Positions 1 through 8,370 of a DNA stretch of 37,792 nt are shown here, one piece after another. Source of the stretch: Vibrio sp. AND4 (GTDB taxonomy: Bacteria; Pseudomonadota; Gammaproteobacteria; Enterobacterales; Vibrionaceae); contig NZ_ABGR01000019.1 in NCBI RefSeq assembly GCF_000171815.1, positions 1 through 37,792 on the forward strand, given 5' to 3'. Each line of letters starts with the position of its first letter. Within the stretch, counting starts at the first letter, position 1. A model generated the notes under the pieces. That model had not been told where the DNA came from. It made no database searches and was given only the letters and a program-made list of their open reading frames with translations. The translations under genes were made by a program, and so were the position numbers.

Positions 1-292
1 GAATTAAGTCTGATACCGAGTTGTAATGCTCTACAACAAGCGACGAACGTTCGAAAGCCGGTCCATTCTTTATAATGTAGGGACGAAATGGTTTTTCTAA
101 GAAGCGGTGTGTGCGTGTACAAAGAAGTTCTAACAAGGATGTGTCGATGTTGTCTGCGAGATACCTAAATGATTTCCGATAGAATAAAGCACGTGCGATG
201 AATTTCACGCGGTAGGTCCAAATTGGACTATAAGATTCAGCATACTCATCAGAATAGATAGTTCTGCAGTGGTCAAGGATGGATTTATTCAT
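1..292 (-). CDS. VirK/YbjX (DUF535) family protein, N-terminal part
   Basis: The reading frame starts at the ATG complementary to 290-292 and runs off the left edge of the window, leaving 97 residues. The segment FLEKPFRPYIIKNG followed by a stretch ending in EHYNSV resembles the LLEK-x-RPYL...HY block near the N-terminus of DUF535 proteins (VirK, YbjX), a family linked to envelope stress and antimicrobial peptide resistance in enterobacteria. An AGAGTGA ribosome site lies upstream. It is transcribed away from the M14 peptidase. The family call rests on this motif alone because most of the protein lies outside the window. Confidence 0.6.
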   Translation of the reverse strand, partial: MNKSILDHCRTIYSDEYAESYSPIWTYRVKFIARALFYRKSFRYLADNIDTSLLELLCTRTHRFLEKPFRPYIIKNGPAFERSSLVVEHYNSVSDLI

Positions 293-748
293 GGTTATTT
301 CACTCTAAACTCATTTCCAGATGTTCGGTTCTATTAAATAAATGCGTGAGCGTTTGATATAAAAAGCAAATTTGAGGCAAAAGAGAACTGTACTATGTCA
401 CGCAAGAATGGATGGAGATGATTTTGAACACCGTTCTTTTCCGATCGGAATTCTAAAGGAAAGTCGCAAAATTTATTGTAAGACTTAGTATGGATGTGTC
501 AGGATTTGTTTTGAGCGGTATCTGTTAAACTTAATTATGGTTTGAAAATGGTTGTGTTTGACTATTTACGGGTTAGCTGACAAAGCGTGATTAAACCTCA
601 GTAAACTTGAGACAGAACACTCTGCCCTAAAGATTTAGACAAAATGCTTGGGTTGAGACGGATAGGGAAGGGTGAAGTGTTAGAGGTACCTATAACACTT
701 CAAGTTAGCCTCAATCTTCCAAGCGCAGATGCAAAAGTGAGTAATAGA
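293..748. other. Gene-free divergent intergenic region
   Basis: This 456-base AT-rich stretch separates the divergent VirK/YbjX and M14 peptidase genes and must hold both promoters. I could not assign either with certainty. No repeat or structured RNA was recognised. An in-frame start for the peptidase exists at 644 but is judged too early (see that gene). Confidence 0.4.
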
Positions 749-1873
749 ATGAAAGTATTTAGTAACTTCGATAGCGGCAGCATTCACGTAGTGAAAGCGG
801 ACGACAAAAACGATATCCAACTCAAAATTCCGAAGGACAACATGTCGGAATTCTATCAGTGGTTCCATTTTCGTCTTGAGACAAGAGCCGAGCAACCACA
901 TACAATCAAACTACTCGATCTCGCGAAATCGGCTTACCCAGAGGGTTGGCAAGGTTACGATGTGGTTGCGTCTTACGATCGTGAAGAGTGGTTTCGCGTT
1001 CCTGCAGAGTTTGATGGCGATACGTTGACTTTCACTGTTATCCCAGAACGCAGTTCTATCTACTTTGCGTATTTTGCACCTTATACCTACGATCGCCACT
1101 TAGACCTGTTACACACGGCACAAAGCGCGCACCACTGCCAGCTTGAAACTCTGGGCCACACATTAGACGGTAACGACATGAGCTTACTGACGTTTGGTGA
1201 GCCAGAAGAAGGCAAAAAGAAAATTTGGATGATTGCGCGTCAGCACCCTGGTGAGACAATGGCGGAGTGGTTTATGGAAGGTATGATCCAACGTCTGCTA
1301 GATGAAAACGATACAGTGGCGCGAGCATTACTTGAAAAAGCAGTACTTTACGTGGTGCCAAACATGAATCCAGATGGTGGTATTCGTGGCCATTTGCGTA
1401 CTAACGCCGCAGGTGTAAACCTGAATCGTGAGTGGCAAACGCCATCAATGGAAAAGAGCCCTGAAGTATTCCTAGTACGTGAGCACATGCTAAAAACGGG
1501 CGTGGATATGTTCCTTGATATTCACGGGGACGAGGCACTTCCTTACAACTTCGTGGCGGGTTCAGAAGGTATTCCTTCGTATGATAAAGAGATGGCTGAG
1601 TTAGAGAACCTGTTTAAACAAGCACTTCTGACTATTACACCAGAATTCCAAGACGAGGTAGGTTATGACAAAGATGAGCCTGGTAAAGCGAACCTGACGG
1701 TTGGTTCTAACTGGGTAGCGGAGCAATTCAAGTGCTTGTCCTATACCATAGAGATGCCATTTAAAGATAATAACAACCATCCAGATCCACTTTACGGCTG
1801 GTCGCCAGAGCGTAGTGTGTTGTTTGGCCAACATGTTTTGGCAGCAACGCTGGCGGTTTCAGATAGGATTTAA
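749..1873 (+). CDS. M14-family zinc carboxypeptidase (cytosolic carboxypeptidase-like)
   Basis: A 374-residue protein with an N-terminal beta-rich domain starting MKVFSNFDSGSIHVV, then a zinc carboxypeptidase domain. Visible zinc and catalytic residues are HPGE (H and E ligands, in ARQHPGETMAEWF), the third His in LDIHGDE, and the general-base Glu in YTIEMPFKDN. NPDG and GVNLNREW are typical of M14 members related to eukaryotic cytosolic carboxypeptidases. There is no signal peptide, so it is probably cytoplasmic and trims C-terminal residues from peptides or proteins; the substrate is unknown. I chose ATG 749 rather than the in-frame ATG at 644 because family homology begins at MKVFSNFDSG. 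A hairpin terminator follows at 1885. Confidence 0.85.
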   Translation: MKVFSNFDSGSIHVVKADDKNDIQLKIPKDNMSEFYQWFHFRLETRAEQPHTIKLLDLAKSAYPEGWQGYDVVASYDREEWFRVPAEFDGDTLTFTVIPERSSIYFAYFAPYTYDRHLDLLHTAQSAHHCQLETLGHTLDGNDMSLLTFGEPEEGKKKIWMIARQHPGETMAEWFMEGMIQRLLDENDTVARALLEKAVLYVVPNMNPDGGIRGHLRTNAAGVNLNREWQTPSMEKSPEVFLVREHMLKTGVDMFLDIHGDEALPYNFVAGSEGIPSYDKEMAELENLFKQALLTITPEFQDEVGYDKDEPGKANLTVGSNWVAEQFKCLSYTIEMPFKDNNNHPDPLYGWSPERSVLFGQHVLAATLAVSDRI

Positions 1874-1884
1874 GCCATTTTACG

Positions 1885-1917
1885 CACAGTTCGCACTTCG
1901 CGAGCTGTGTGTTTTGT
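1885..1917 (+). terminator. Rho-independent terminator after the M14 peptidase
   Basis: The inverted repeat CACAGTTCGC / GCGAGCTGTG (1885-1909) is followed by a T-rich tract (TGTTTTGT). It lies 12 bases after the peptidase stop codon. Confidence 0.6.
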
Positions 1918-2495
1918 CAGTGTTTTTATTGCTTTATGTCTGGTTTGTGTCAATTTTTCTGTCAGCTAAAACAAAAATCCTTCAGTTTCTGGTGCTTATA
2001 TAGGCATTGATTAGAAAAAGTAATTCGAACAACAATAAATCTAATTTATGATGGGCATGCTTGTTCTGTTAAAGTCGCTTTTGGGATTTTCGTCACAAAA
2101 GTTTCTGAACTCAATCATTTACAAACCACATGTATCCGGTCTTTATGCAGGCATAGTATCTAAAAGTTTCTTTTAGCCGCTAAGTTGTGTGCAAATCAAC
2201 CGAGATAATCTTGCTTTGCCATCAAGCGCTTTGTGAGATGACGGTGCTTTGTGAATTTAACTCTGTTTGTTCATGCACTGATAGAGCACTGTGCTCAAAT
2301 TTTGAAGCCTTCGATTGAGTATTTTATTCAATGCTCCATGAAGAATCTAAGTGTAAGACCTCGTCAGAACGAATCAGTTCAGATTGTTGACGTAATTTGT
2401 AATCACTTAAAACAGTGTAGGGACTGACTGTCGTGATGACCGCTTTAAGGTGGTAAGAGAGTAGTCGGGTCACCTTCGCATTAAAGGTAAAAATA
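1918..2495 (+). promoter_or_regulatory. Long leader/promoter region of the OmpA-like gene
   Basis: Almost 580 bases separate the peptidase terminator from the porin gene. A TTGACG -35-like element is at 2387-2392, with only a weak -10 around 2408-2414. Just before the gene, AAGGTG (2447-2452) can pair with CACCTT (2471-2476), giving a 5'-UTR stem-loop immediately upstream of the ribosome site TAAAGGT. A short CTTTTG/CAAAAG hairpin occurs near 2080. Long structured leaders are common targets of small RNAs in porin genes; that role here is inference. Confidence 0.4.
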
Positions 2496-3458
2496 ATGAA
2501 AAAAATCGCTATTGCAGTGGCTACCGTTCTAGCTGGTGGCGTAATGTCGAATGTTGCTCTTGCTGATACTTATGTCGGCGGTAAGCTAGGTTACAATGCT
2601 CTTAACGATGCATGTCACCTTAATGCACCGTGTGATGATGATAGCTTTGCTGCTGGCATGCACATCGGTTACAACTTCAACGAGTACGTTGCTGCAGAAT
2701 ACGGTGTTGATTACTTGGGTAACTTCACTGCTAACTTCAATAAAGCTGGCCTAAACACAGTTGATGGTGACCTATGGGCACTAACTCTTGCTCCTAAGTT
2801 TAACCTACCAGTAACAGATTCTTGGAACCTATTCGCTAAAGTAGGTGCAGCATACATGATGGCTGGTGACGAGAAAGATTTCGTACCAACTGGCTCTCTA
2901 GGTGCTGAATACCAAATCAATTACAACTGGAGCCTACGCGCTGAGTACCAACGTTACCAAGACATGTCTGATGACATCATCGACGACATGGATGCTGACT
3001 TCTTCGGTATTGGTTTCAACTACAAGTTCGGTTCTGAGCCAGTTGTTCAAGAAGTTGTTGAAACTCGCCCAGCGACTAACATCGTTGACCAGGAGTACCC
3101 AGCTCAAACTACAACAGTACAATTCGGCCTAGAAAGTGCGAAGCTTCAAGACGCTTCTGCGTTCAACGGCACTGTTGAGCTAATGAACACTTACCCACAA
3201 GCGCAAGTTGAAATCAACGGTTACAGTGACACAACTGGTGCTGCAGCTTACAACCAACAGCTAACAGAGAAGCGTGCGCAAGCCGTTGCTGAGCACTTCC
3301 AAGCTGAAGGTATTGCGGCAGACCGTATGACGGTTAAAGGTATGGGTGAAGCTAACCCAGTTGCTAGCAACGAAACTCGCAAAGGTCGTGAACAGAACCG
3401 TCGTGTAGAAGTTGTTGTTCCAGCATTCCAATACCAAACAGAAGAAGCAGCTCAATAA
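2496..3458 (+). CDS. OmpA-family outer-membrane porin
   Basis: A 320-residue protein. Residues 1-23 form a signal peptide ending ALA before DTYVGGK. Residues about 24-180 form the eight-stranded beta-barrel (repeated YVGGKLGYN, IGYNFNEY, AEYQRYQ, FFGIGFNYKFG). Residues about 205-315 are the periplasmic OmpA/MotB peptidoglycan-binding domain (EINGYSDTTG, LTEKRAQAVAEHF, GREQNRRVEVVV). A CHLNAPC loop in the barrel could form a disulphide. It anchors the outer membrane to the wall. Codon use is strongly biased, as for an abundant protein. It is a single gene with its own leader and a strong terminator at 3502. Confidence 0.93.
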   Translation: MKKIAIAVATVLAGGVMSNVALADTYVGGKLGYNALNDACHLNAPCDDDSFAAGMHIGYNFNEYVAAEYGVDYLGNFTANFNKAGLNTVDGDLWALTLAPKFNLPVTDSWNLFAKVGAAYMMAGDEKDFVPTGSLGAEYQINYNWSLRAEYQRYQDMSDDIIDDMDADFFGIGFNYKFGSEPVVQEVVETRPATNIVDQEYPAQTTTVQFGLESAKLQDASAFNGTVELMNTYPQAQVEINGYSDTTGAAAYNQQLTEKRAQAVAEHFQAEGIAADRMTVKGMGEANPVASNETRKGREQNRRVEVVVPAFQYQTEEAAQ

Positions 3459-3501
3459 TTTCTTATTGATTTAGCTTTGGCTTCAAGCCAGTGTTTATTT
3501 A

Positions 3502-3538
3502 CAATGCCGTTCACCTAGGTGAGCGGCATTGTTTTTTT
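3502..3538 (+). terminator. Rho-independent terminator of the OmpA-like gene
   Basis: AATGCCGTTCACC and GGTGAGCGGCATT form a near-perfect long stem around CTA, followed by seven T residues. It sits about 45 bases after the stop codon. Confidence 0.9.
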
Positions 3539-3599
3539 AAAGTATCGGCTTGAACTTTTCTTCGCTATTCGGCGGAAAACCTCCCAACAGCGCATGGCG

Positions 3600-4187
3600 T
3601 TATCGGCAGACGTCTTCAAATAATTGCTGCGCTAATTCTTCTAAGATATCCGTTGTTGGATGAGTGTGGGCGAAAGTGCGCAAACCATAAATTCCCATCA
3701 TTAGACTATGAGTTCGTTGTTTCGGTGTGCGTGAATTATCAACTTCGCCAGCAGCTTGCGCTCGTTCGAACACGTTAACAAAACCATCCTGCCAATCTGC
3801 CATGTTTTTAGCAATTACCGCTTCTACGGCAGGTGCTTGCTCGGTCAGTTCACTCAGCGCCTGTTGCGAGAAACACACACGCTCTGGGCCGCTTGAGGCG
3901 CAATTAGTCACAGTTTGCATTAGGTAGCTTTTTAAACCCGCAAGTATTGTCTTTTTACCCCTAAAGTAATCGGAAAATTCACCAGTGCGGTCTTTGTTAT
4001 ATTGCTCAAGTGCAGCAATTAAAAGCCCTTGTTTATTTTCGAATGCGCAATAGATGGAACCAGGGTGGAGCCCCGTCGCTTTTTTTAAGTCCTGCATGCT
4101 TGTCTTGTTGTAGCCCTTGCTGACAAAAGCGGCAATTGCTGCTCTAAGTACTTGTTCTTTATCAAATTCAGCGCTTCGCATTCTCAT
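3600..4187 (-). CDS. TetR/AcrR-family transcriptional repressor
   Basis: A 195-residue protein. Residues 8-55 are a TetR helix-turn-helix (QVLRAAIAAFVSKGYNKTSM, then ATGLHPGSIYCAFENKQGLL); the remainder is a helical ligand-binding domain with Cys at positions in NCASSGPERVCF that could sense electrophiles. It is divergent from the ene-reductase gene at 4306, and three matching palindromes lie between the two starts, so it very probably represses that reductase and itself, as NemR does for nemA in E. coli. Whether it is a NemR orthologue is not established. A second ATG two codons in (4181) is equally possible as start. Confidence 0.88.
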   Translation of the reverse strand: MRMRSAEFDKEQVLRAAIAAFVSKGYNKTSMQDLKKATGLHPGSIYCAFENKQGLLIAALEQYNKDRTGEFSDYFRGKKTILAGLKSYLMQTVTNCASSGPERVCFSQQALSELTEQAPAVEAVIAKNMADWQDGFVNVFERAQAAGEVDNSRTPKQRTHSLMMGIYGLRTFAHTHPTTDILEELAQQLFEDVCR

Positions 4188-4223
4188 AATCTCTAACTAC
4201 TTGATGCGCCATTGTAATTTATA

Positions 4224-4289
4224 TTGAACGTTTATTCAAAAACTACTTGAATGATCGTTCAATAACATCTATCTTGAATGGGCATTCAA
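4224..4289. promoter_or_regulatory. Three TetR-type operators, TTGAA-N6-TTCAA
   Basis: Three 16-base palindromes sit in the 118 bases between the divergent genes: TTGAACGTTTATTCAA (4224-4239), TTGAATGATCGTTCAA (4247-4262) and TTGAATGGGCATTCAA (4274-4289). All share the TTGAA/TTCAA half sites with six bases between, and start-to-start distances are 23 and 27 bases. The last ends 16 bases before the reductase start codon. Binding by the adjacent TetR protein is inferred from position and symmetry. Confidence 0.8.
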
Positions 4290-4305
4290 CTAAGAGAGCT
4301 CACCA

Positions 4306-5346
4306 ATGACTGACAACTTATTTCAATCGTTCGCCCTAAACGACACTATAACGCTGAGCAACCGCATCGCAATGGCACCACTCACGCGCTGTATGGCCGA
4401 CGACAATCTAGTGCCAACAAAAGCAATGGCTGATTATTACGCCAAACGATCACAAACAGGGCTGATTATTAGTGAAGCCACTATCATTCGTCCAGACGGT
4501 CAAGGGTACCCGAATACTCCCGGACTTTTTAACGCAGAACAAATCGCTGGTTGGAAAAAAGTGACCGATGCGGTACACGCCAATGGCGGTAAAATCTTTG
4601 CCCAACTGTGGCACACAGGCCGAGTGGCGCATCCTCACTTTTTTGGTGGTGATGTATTAGCGCCTTCGCCAGAGCGTGTCGACGGAACTGTTCCTCGTAT
4701 GCGCGATCTGACTTACGTTACGCCTAAACCTGTCACTCGCGAAGAGATTTCTCAATTGGTCGCAGATTTCGCAACTGCGGCCCGTAATGCTATCGAAGCT
4801 GGTTTTGATGGCGTTGAAATCCATGGCGCAAATGGCTATTTAATCGATCAATTCCTTCATCACGATGCCAACAAACGTACTGATGAGTATGGTCAAACAC
4901 CAGAAAACATGACCTGTTTCCCATTGGCTGTTGTTGATGCGATCGCTGATGCTATTGGTTGGCATAAAACCGCATTACGTATTTCGCCGGGGGCATACTT
5001 CAACATGGCTGGGGATGAGCGCGATGGTGAGGTATTTACGTATTTCCTAGCACAATTAGAGCAGCGAGAGTTGGCTTATTTACACCTAGGGTTATTCGAC
5101 GATAGCTTGGAGTTTGACTACCTTGAGGGCAATGCAACTGACTTTGTACGCCGTCACTACAGTAAAACGTTGATGGGTGTGGGTGGGTATACTGCGCAGA
5201 CAGGTAGTGAGGCGATATCTCAAGGTCGCTTTGATCTCGTCGCTATTGGCCGCCCATTTATTGCCAATCCAGATTACATTGAAAAAGTAAAACAAGGTGT
5301 GGATATAACGCCATACAGCAGTGAGATGCTAGCCGAGCTGGTTTAA
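4306..5346 (+). CDS. Alkene reductase, old yellow enzyme family (NemA-like)
   Basis: A 346-residue FMN-dependent TIM-barrel ene-reductase that would reduce electrophilic C=C bonds (N-ethylmaleimide, quinones, enones) or nitro compounds with NAD(P)H. Features seen: N-terminal LSNRIAMAPLTRCMA; QLWHTGRVAHP; the active-site His-x-x-Asn-x-Tyr in HGANGYLIDQF followed by DANKRTDEYG; and the C-terminal phosphate-binding segment GRFDLVAIGRPFIANPDYIE. Length is usual for the family. It follows the triple operator and is probably induced by electrophiles through the divergent TetR repressor. The exact substrate cannot be told from sequence. Confidence 0.92.
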   Translation: MTDNLFQSFALNDTITLSNRIAMAPLTRCMADDNLVPTKAMADYYAKRSQTGLIISEATIIRPDGQGYPNTPGLFNAEQIAGWKKVTDAVHANGGKIFAQLWHTGRVAHPHFFGGDVLAPSPERVDGTVPRMRDLTYVTPKPVTREEISQLVADFATAARNAIEAGFDGVEIHGANGYLIDQFLHHDANKRTDEYGQTPENMTCFPLAVVDAIADAIGWHKTALRISPGAYFNMAGDERDGEVFTYFLAQLEQRELAYLHLGLFDDSLEFDYLEGNATDFVRRHYSKTLMGVGGYTAQTGSEAISQGRFDLVAIGRPFIANPDYIEKVKQGVDITPYSSEMLAELV

Positions 5347-5354
5347 CGTTTTAG

Positions 5355-5385
5355 ACCAGAGTCTAGCTTTAGGCTCTGGTTATAC
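5355..5385 (+). terminator. Possible terminator after the ene-reductase
   Basis: The hairpin ACCAGAG / CTCTGGT (5355-5380) is followed by TATACTT, a weak T tract. It is nine bases after the stop codon. Confidence 0.4.
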
Positions 5386-5460
5386 TTCCCCTATGTGCCT
5401 TATTTAATTCTTCATCACCTTAGTGCCGTTCTGGCGTCTAAAACTCTACTAAGTTCCCCC

Positions 5461-5487
5461 CTGATAGTGATAAAATCTCACTATCAG
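5461..5487. promoter_or_regulatory. Perfect 10-bp dyad upstream of a hypothetical gene
   Basis: CTGATAGTGA and TCACTATCAG are exact inverted repeats separated by seven bases. The dyad lies 17 bases before the start codon at 5505. No T tract follows, so an operator or mRNA leader hairpin is likelier than a terminator; the binding protein is unknown. Confidence 0.5.
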
Positions 5488-5504
5488 AATTAGCGAGAAC
5501 CTCT

Positions 5505-5843
5505 ATGTTTATCCACCATGTTAACGGCATCGACTGGCTTGTAATCACTGCCTTTGAAGAAATAAAAACGATTTTTATCGAAGAGGCAGGGGCGATCCCC
5601 GGCTGTTTCTCTACTGACTGTGAATTGAATCTGATTGATCAAGCCAAGCGCAAGTATGGATATTTACCCTCACTCAGTGGCCTAGTTACTGACACTGGAA
5701 CGTTTCAAGGCCGAGATAACGAAGAAGAGTTAAACCCACAGCTCGCTTGTTTAGTTGAGGGGCGTGGACGAGTGTTTATCTATCACGGTGGTTTTGTGGC
5801 TTTTGTCGATGACGAGCAGACCTTTATTACCCGGTTGGACTAA
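5505..5843 (+). CDS. Hypothetical protein
   Basis: A 112-residue protein of unknown function with balanced amino-acid composition (MFIHHVNGIDWLV at the start, ending FVDDEQTFITRLD). There is no signal peptide or membrane segment, so it is probably cytoplasmic. It is preceded by a perfect dyad at 5461-5487 and stands alone. I do not recognise a domain. The start ATG lacks a strong ribosome site (GCGAGAA upstream). Confidence 0.6.
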   Translation: MFIHHVNGIDWLVITAFEEIKTIFIEEAGAIPGCFSTDCELNLIDQAKRKYGYLPSLSGLVTDTGTFQGRDNEEELNPQLACLVEGRGRVFIYHGGFVAFVDDEQTFITRLD

Positions 5844-6013
5844 AAACAAGATATGTGAATAAAGTATGTGAGCCAAGGTTGTGAGTCCGCGTTATAGATA
5901 AGCAGTAATGGTGATCTTATCGGTAAGCTGATTCAAGGCAGGGCTACTGCTCATCAGATGTTTGAATTTAAATCGGATTCACAATCAGAGCGCGCATTTC
6001 CTCGATCCGGTTT

Positions 6014-6259
6014 TTGCATCGAATCGAGAGCAAAGTTTATGATTCAAATGGAAAAAGCATTGATTCAGATGAAGTAGAAGTCACTCCTGATTCCGCTGTG
6101 TACGCGCTCATTATGATAAGAAAGTCCCCAAATGATGTAAAGATAGATAATGTTACGGTAGAAAAAGGCCGTGGTGTAACTATTGAAGAAAATTGGAAAT
6201 CAAGTCGCGACCCTAAAACGGCCAGTTCTGAGCTTAAGTGGAAAATTGAAGCCGTCTAA
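6014..6259 (+). CDS. Possible small hypothetical protein or gene remnant
   Basis: A frame of 81 codons opening at a TTG with no convincing ribosome site. The product (SKVYDSNGKSIDSDEVEV... ending SSELKWKIEAV) looks like a genuine beta-rich soluble segment. It could be the 3' remnant of a longer gene, since sequence upstream (5844-6013) has no open partner in the same frame. No domain recognised. Confidence 0.35.
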   Translation: MHRIESKVYDSNGKSIDSDEVEVTPDSAVYALIMIRKSPNDVKIDNVTVEKGRGVTIEENWKSSRDPKTASSELKWKIEAV

Positions 6260-6434
6260 TCTTTTTGTTTTCCATTGGAGATGAGAAGCATTTTATCAGC
6301 TCCAATTAGGTGGCCACTCACTGCTTAATCTTGCGTTAGGCATCGATTCGAAGTTCACTTTAGCATGGCATTATTTTCTCGAAATCGGACAAGCGATAGT
6401 ATAATAATCAAAGTTCAATAATCATGGAGAGGAC

Positions 6435-6899
6435 ATGATGAATATAGTGAGAGTTGATGACAGTAACGCACATGTATACGCCAATCTTTACCAAGGGTAC
6501 GGTGCAGAGTTTTCTCGAATTATTAATGACAAACCGAATGAGAATGGTTTGTTTGAGATATACCCTCAGCTCAGTGGTTCAGTGTCAGGTTATTTACTTT
6601 ACTTAGACGGTCTCCCTGCAGCATTAACAGCGATAGACGAGAAATCTCCAAATGCTTACGAAATTTGTGACTTTTACGTATTACCGTGTTTCCGAAAGAA
6701 TAAAGTGGGGAAACGTTTTATCTCCAGCTTGTTCGAACGACTTGGTGGTTCTTGGGAGATTAAGCAGGTAGCGGGTGCGGAGCATGCCATCAGTTTTTGG
6801 CGAGACGTTGTGGGCGATTATACCTCGGGTAACTATGTTGAAGACGTTTATCAAGACCATAAATGGGGAACAGTCACAAGGCAGTGTTTCTCGCACTAA
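6435..6899 (+). CDS. GNAT-family N-acetyltransferase
   Basis: A 154-residue protein with a GNAT fold. The acetyl-CoA-binding motif A is seen as CDFYVLPCFRKNKVGKRF (R-K-N-K-V-G-K pyrophosphate loop after a beta strand), and the later segment AGAEHAISFWRDVVGDY corresponds to the motif B region with the usual FW. A strong ribosome site (GGAGAGGA) precedes the ATGATG start. The acceptor substrate cannot be predicted. It is a single gene just upstream of the tRNA gene. Confidence 0.75.
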   Translation: MMNIVRVDDSNAHVYANLYQGYGAEFSRIINDKPNENGLFEIYPQLSGSVSGYLLYLDGLPAALTAIDEKSPNAYEICDFYVLPCFRKNKVGKRFISSLFERLGGSWEIKQVAGAEHAISFWRDVVGDYTSGNYVEDVYQDHKWGTVTRQCFSH

Positions 6900-6981
6900 A
6901 GTTGCTCACATTAGATAGGTCGTACAAACACTGTAAGTCCGATTCGCAACGTGCGGCACTTTCTATCATGAAAGAGTTCAG

Positions 6982-7010
6982 TTGACGAGTTTGGAAAAAG
7001 TCATTAGATT
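6982..7010 (+). promoter_or_regulatory. Sigma-70 promoter of tRNA-Pro
   Basis: TTGACG (6982-6987) and TAGATT (7005-7010) are separated by 17 bases, and the mature tRNA begins eight bases after the -10 box. Confidence 0.75.
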
Positions 7011-7018
7011 ATGCCAAT

Positions 7019-7095
7019 CGGACTGTAGCGCAGCTTGGTAGCGCACCGTCATGGGGTGTCGGGGGTCGGAGGTTCAAATCCTCTCAGTCCGACCA
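7019..7095 (+). tRNA. tRNA-Pro, anticodon GGG
   Basis: A 77-base tRNA with encoded CCA. The acceptor stem CGGACTG pairs with CAGTCCG, the D arm is GCGC...GCGC, the anticodon loop ATGGGGT carries GGG at 34-36, and the T loop is TTCAAAT. The anticodon arm has the same U-U mismatch as E. coli proL, which it closely resembles. It decodes CCC/CCU. Confidence 0.95.
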
Positions 7096-7107
7096 AACAC
7101 CTACTGG

Positions 7108-7141
7108 AAAGGGGGAAGTTTTTAACAACTTCCCCCTTTTT
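7108..7141 (+). terminator. Rho-independent terminator of tRNA-Pro
   Basis: A perfect 10-bp stem GGGGGAAGTT (7111-7120) / AACTTCCCCC (7127-7136) is followed by five T residues, 12 bases downstream of the tRNA. Confidence 0.93.
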
Positions 7142-7300
7142 CTATTTATCAGCAGAGCGGTATGGTTGAGCGCTGAATGTCAATCAGTTGGATATCAGAG
7201 CAAGAAATTGGTTTGGTGTTGGCTCAATTCAAGTGATCAATATCGTTTAAGACCATGCAAAATAAACCTTTTTAAGGGCGTCAAATAGGAAGTTTGCTTC

Positions 7301-7603
7301 ATGCGAAAATCAGATAAGAAGGTCGAGAATCTAATTAGAAGTGTTTTGACTGAAGTTTGTGAAGACACGTTAAAAGGTTACGATGGTTTTCTTTGGGTGA
7401 GTCATACCGTTAAATTTTCCTCCTTTCCGCATAGCTTAGAAATTGTTTGTGTGTTCGAAACGGAGCAAGACAGAGCAGACTTTTTATTGGGTGAGGGCCA
7501 GCAGCATGTCTCAACAGCCATCCAAAAGGCGTTTGATCAGGCAGGAGTTCAACTAAAGAACGTAGGCAAGCAAATCCGTTACGATATAAAGCAAAATCGT
7601 TAG
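7301..7603 (+). CDS. Conserved hypothetical protein, about 100 residues
   Basis: A 100-residue cytoplasmic protein (MRKSDKKVENLIRSVLTEVC..., middle HSLEIVCVFETEQDRADF, end KQIRYDIKQNR). The pattern resembles a small protein seen in Vibrio and Shewanella that databases sometimes name Fis-like; I see no helix-turn-helix that supports that name. A GGAAG ribosome site lies upstream. It is a single gene after tRNA-Pro. Confidence 0.65.
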   Translation: MRKSDKKVENLIRSVLTEVCEDTLKGYDGFLWVSHTVKFSSFPHSLEIVCVFETEQDRADFLLGEGQQHVSTAIQKAFDQAGVQLKNVGKQIRYDIKQNR

Positions 7604-7730
7604 TGCCAGTTAACCTTTTCAATCAGGCAGATTAGATCTGAATGAGCACACTTAATAATATGCTTGGCATAACGTAGTGGTACCAAACACAAAGGACAGG
7701 CGCCCTACCTCTCTGCTTCTTAGTTATTTC

Positions 7731-7950
7731 TTACACGCAAGTACATCTCGTACACGAACGACTTTCCCTCTCACTAGAACAAGAGGGGCTGATTCGCTCA
7801 GTTAAGTTCAACTTTGAGGACAAGAACCAATTCGCTAGGGCTTCTCGCAGTAGCGATAGATGCGGATTGAAGATTAAACTCAGCCGTTTCCTGCTGAGAT
7901 GTATGATGAGATCATCCAACTCGTCTCGGAGAAGGTCAATCAAGATTAAT
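7731..7950 (+). pseudogene. Decayed coding remnant
   Basis: Between the small hypothetical gene and umuC, the plus strand reads like coding sequence in shifting frames: a segment EQEGLIRSVKFNFEDKNQFA, then in another frame PAEMYDEIIQLVSEKVNQD and a stop at about 7950, directly followed by a terminator hairpin. No single frame is open and no family is recognised. It is best read as a broken small gene. Confidence 0.35.
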
Positions 7951-7953
7951 ACT

Positions 7954-7984
7954 TAGCCCCGCCGTAGAGTGGGGCTATTTTTTG
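7954..7984 (+). terminator. Rho-independent terminator
   Basis: AGCCCC and GGGGCT form a stem around a ten-base loop, followed by ATTTTTT. The T tract places it on the plus strand, as the terminator of the decayed gene before it. Confidence 0.75.
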
Positions 7985-8043
7985 GGGACAATGGGGGTTG
8001 TTTTGCTTAGAACCATAGAGAAGCGCAGTTTATGATCAAAGGC

Positions 8044-8370
8044 TCAGCACTTAACCTGAGGTAAATCACCCCAAGCTGTTGTGTACTGTGGCGTTAACAT
8101 CTGACGTCGCATTTGCCACTTTTGCTCTATGCCTTGCGCCCCCAAAAACATCGTATTCTGGCCATAACGTTGATTCAGACCATCAAACACCGACATCAGC
8201 GGCGTATTGTTTGGGGTTGGGTTAAACAAATCCACTTGCTCTTGCCGCCCATTAACCAAATCCAACAGACCAACGCCCACTTTGTAAAAGCGCACCCCCT
8301 CAGAAAAGAGCGAGTGGGTTAGCTCAGAGACCACCTTGGTGATCTGCGTGACATCGGCCGTCGGGTACCC
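8044..8370 (-). pseudogene. umuC: umuC, C-terminal fragment
   Basis: About 105 residues match the C-terminal end of Y-family DNA polymerase UmuC: YPTADVTQITKVVSELTHSL, then FYKVGVGLLDL, and the DUF4113 tail with MSVFDGLNQRYG, GAQGIEQKWQMRRQMLTPQYTT. It is cut from its N-terminal half (11660-12255) by 3.3 kb of foreign DNA. Comparison with E. coli UmuC shows that about 120 residues of the middle (thumb and much of the little finger) are absent from both fragments. The fragment boundary is near 8355-8372; the apparent start at 8427 is inside foreign sequence and has no meaning. Confidence 0.88.
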
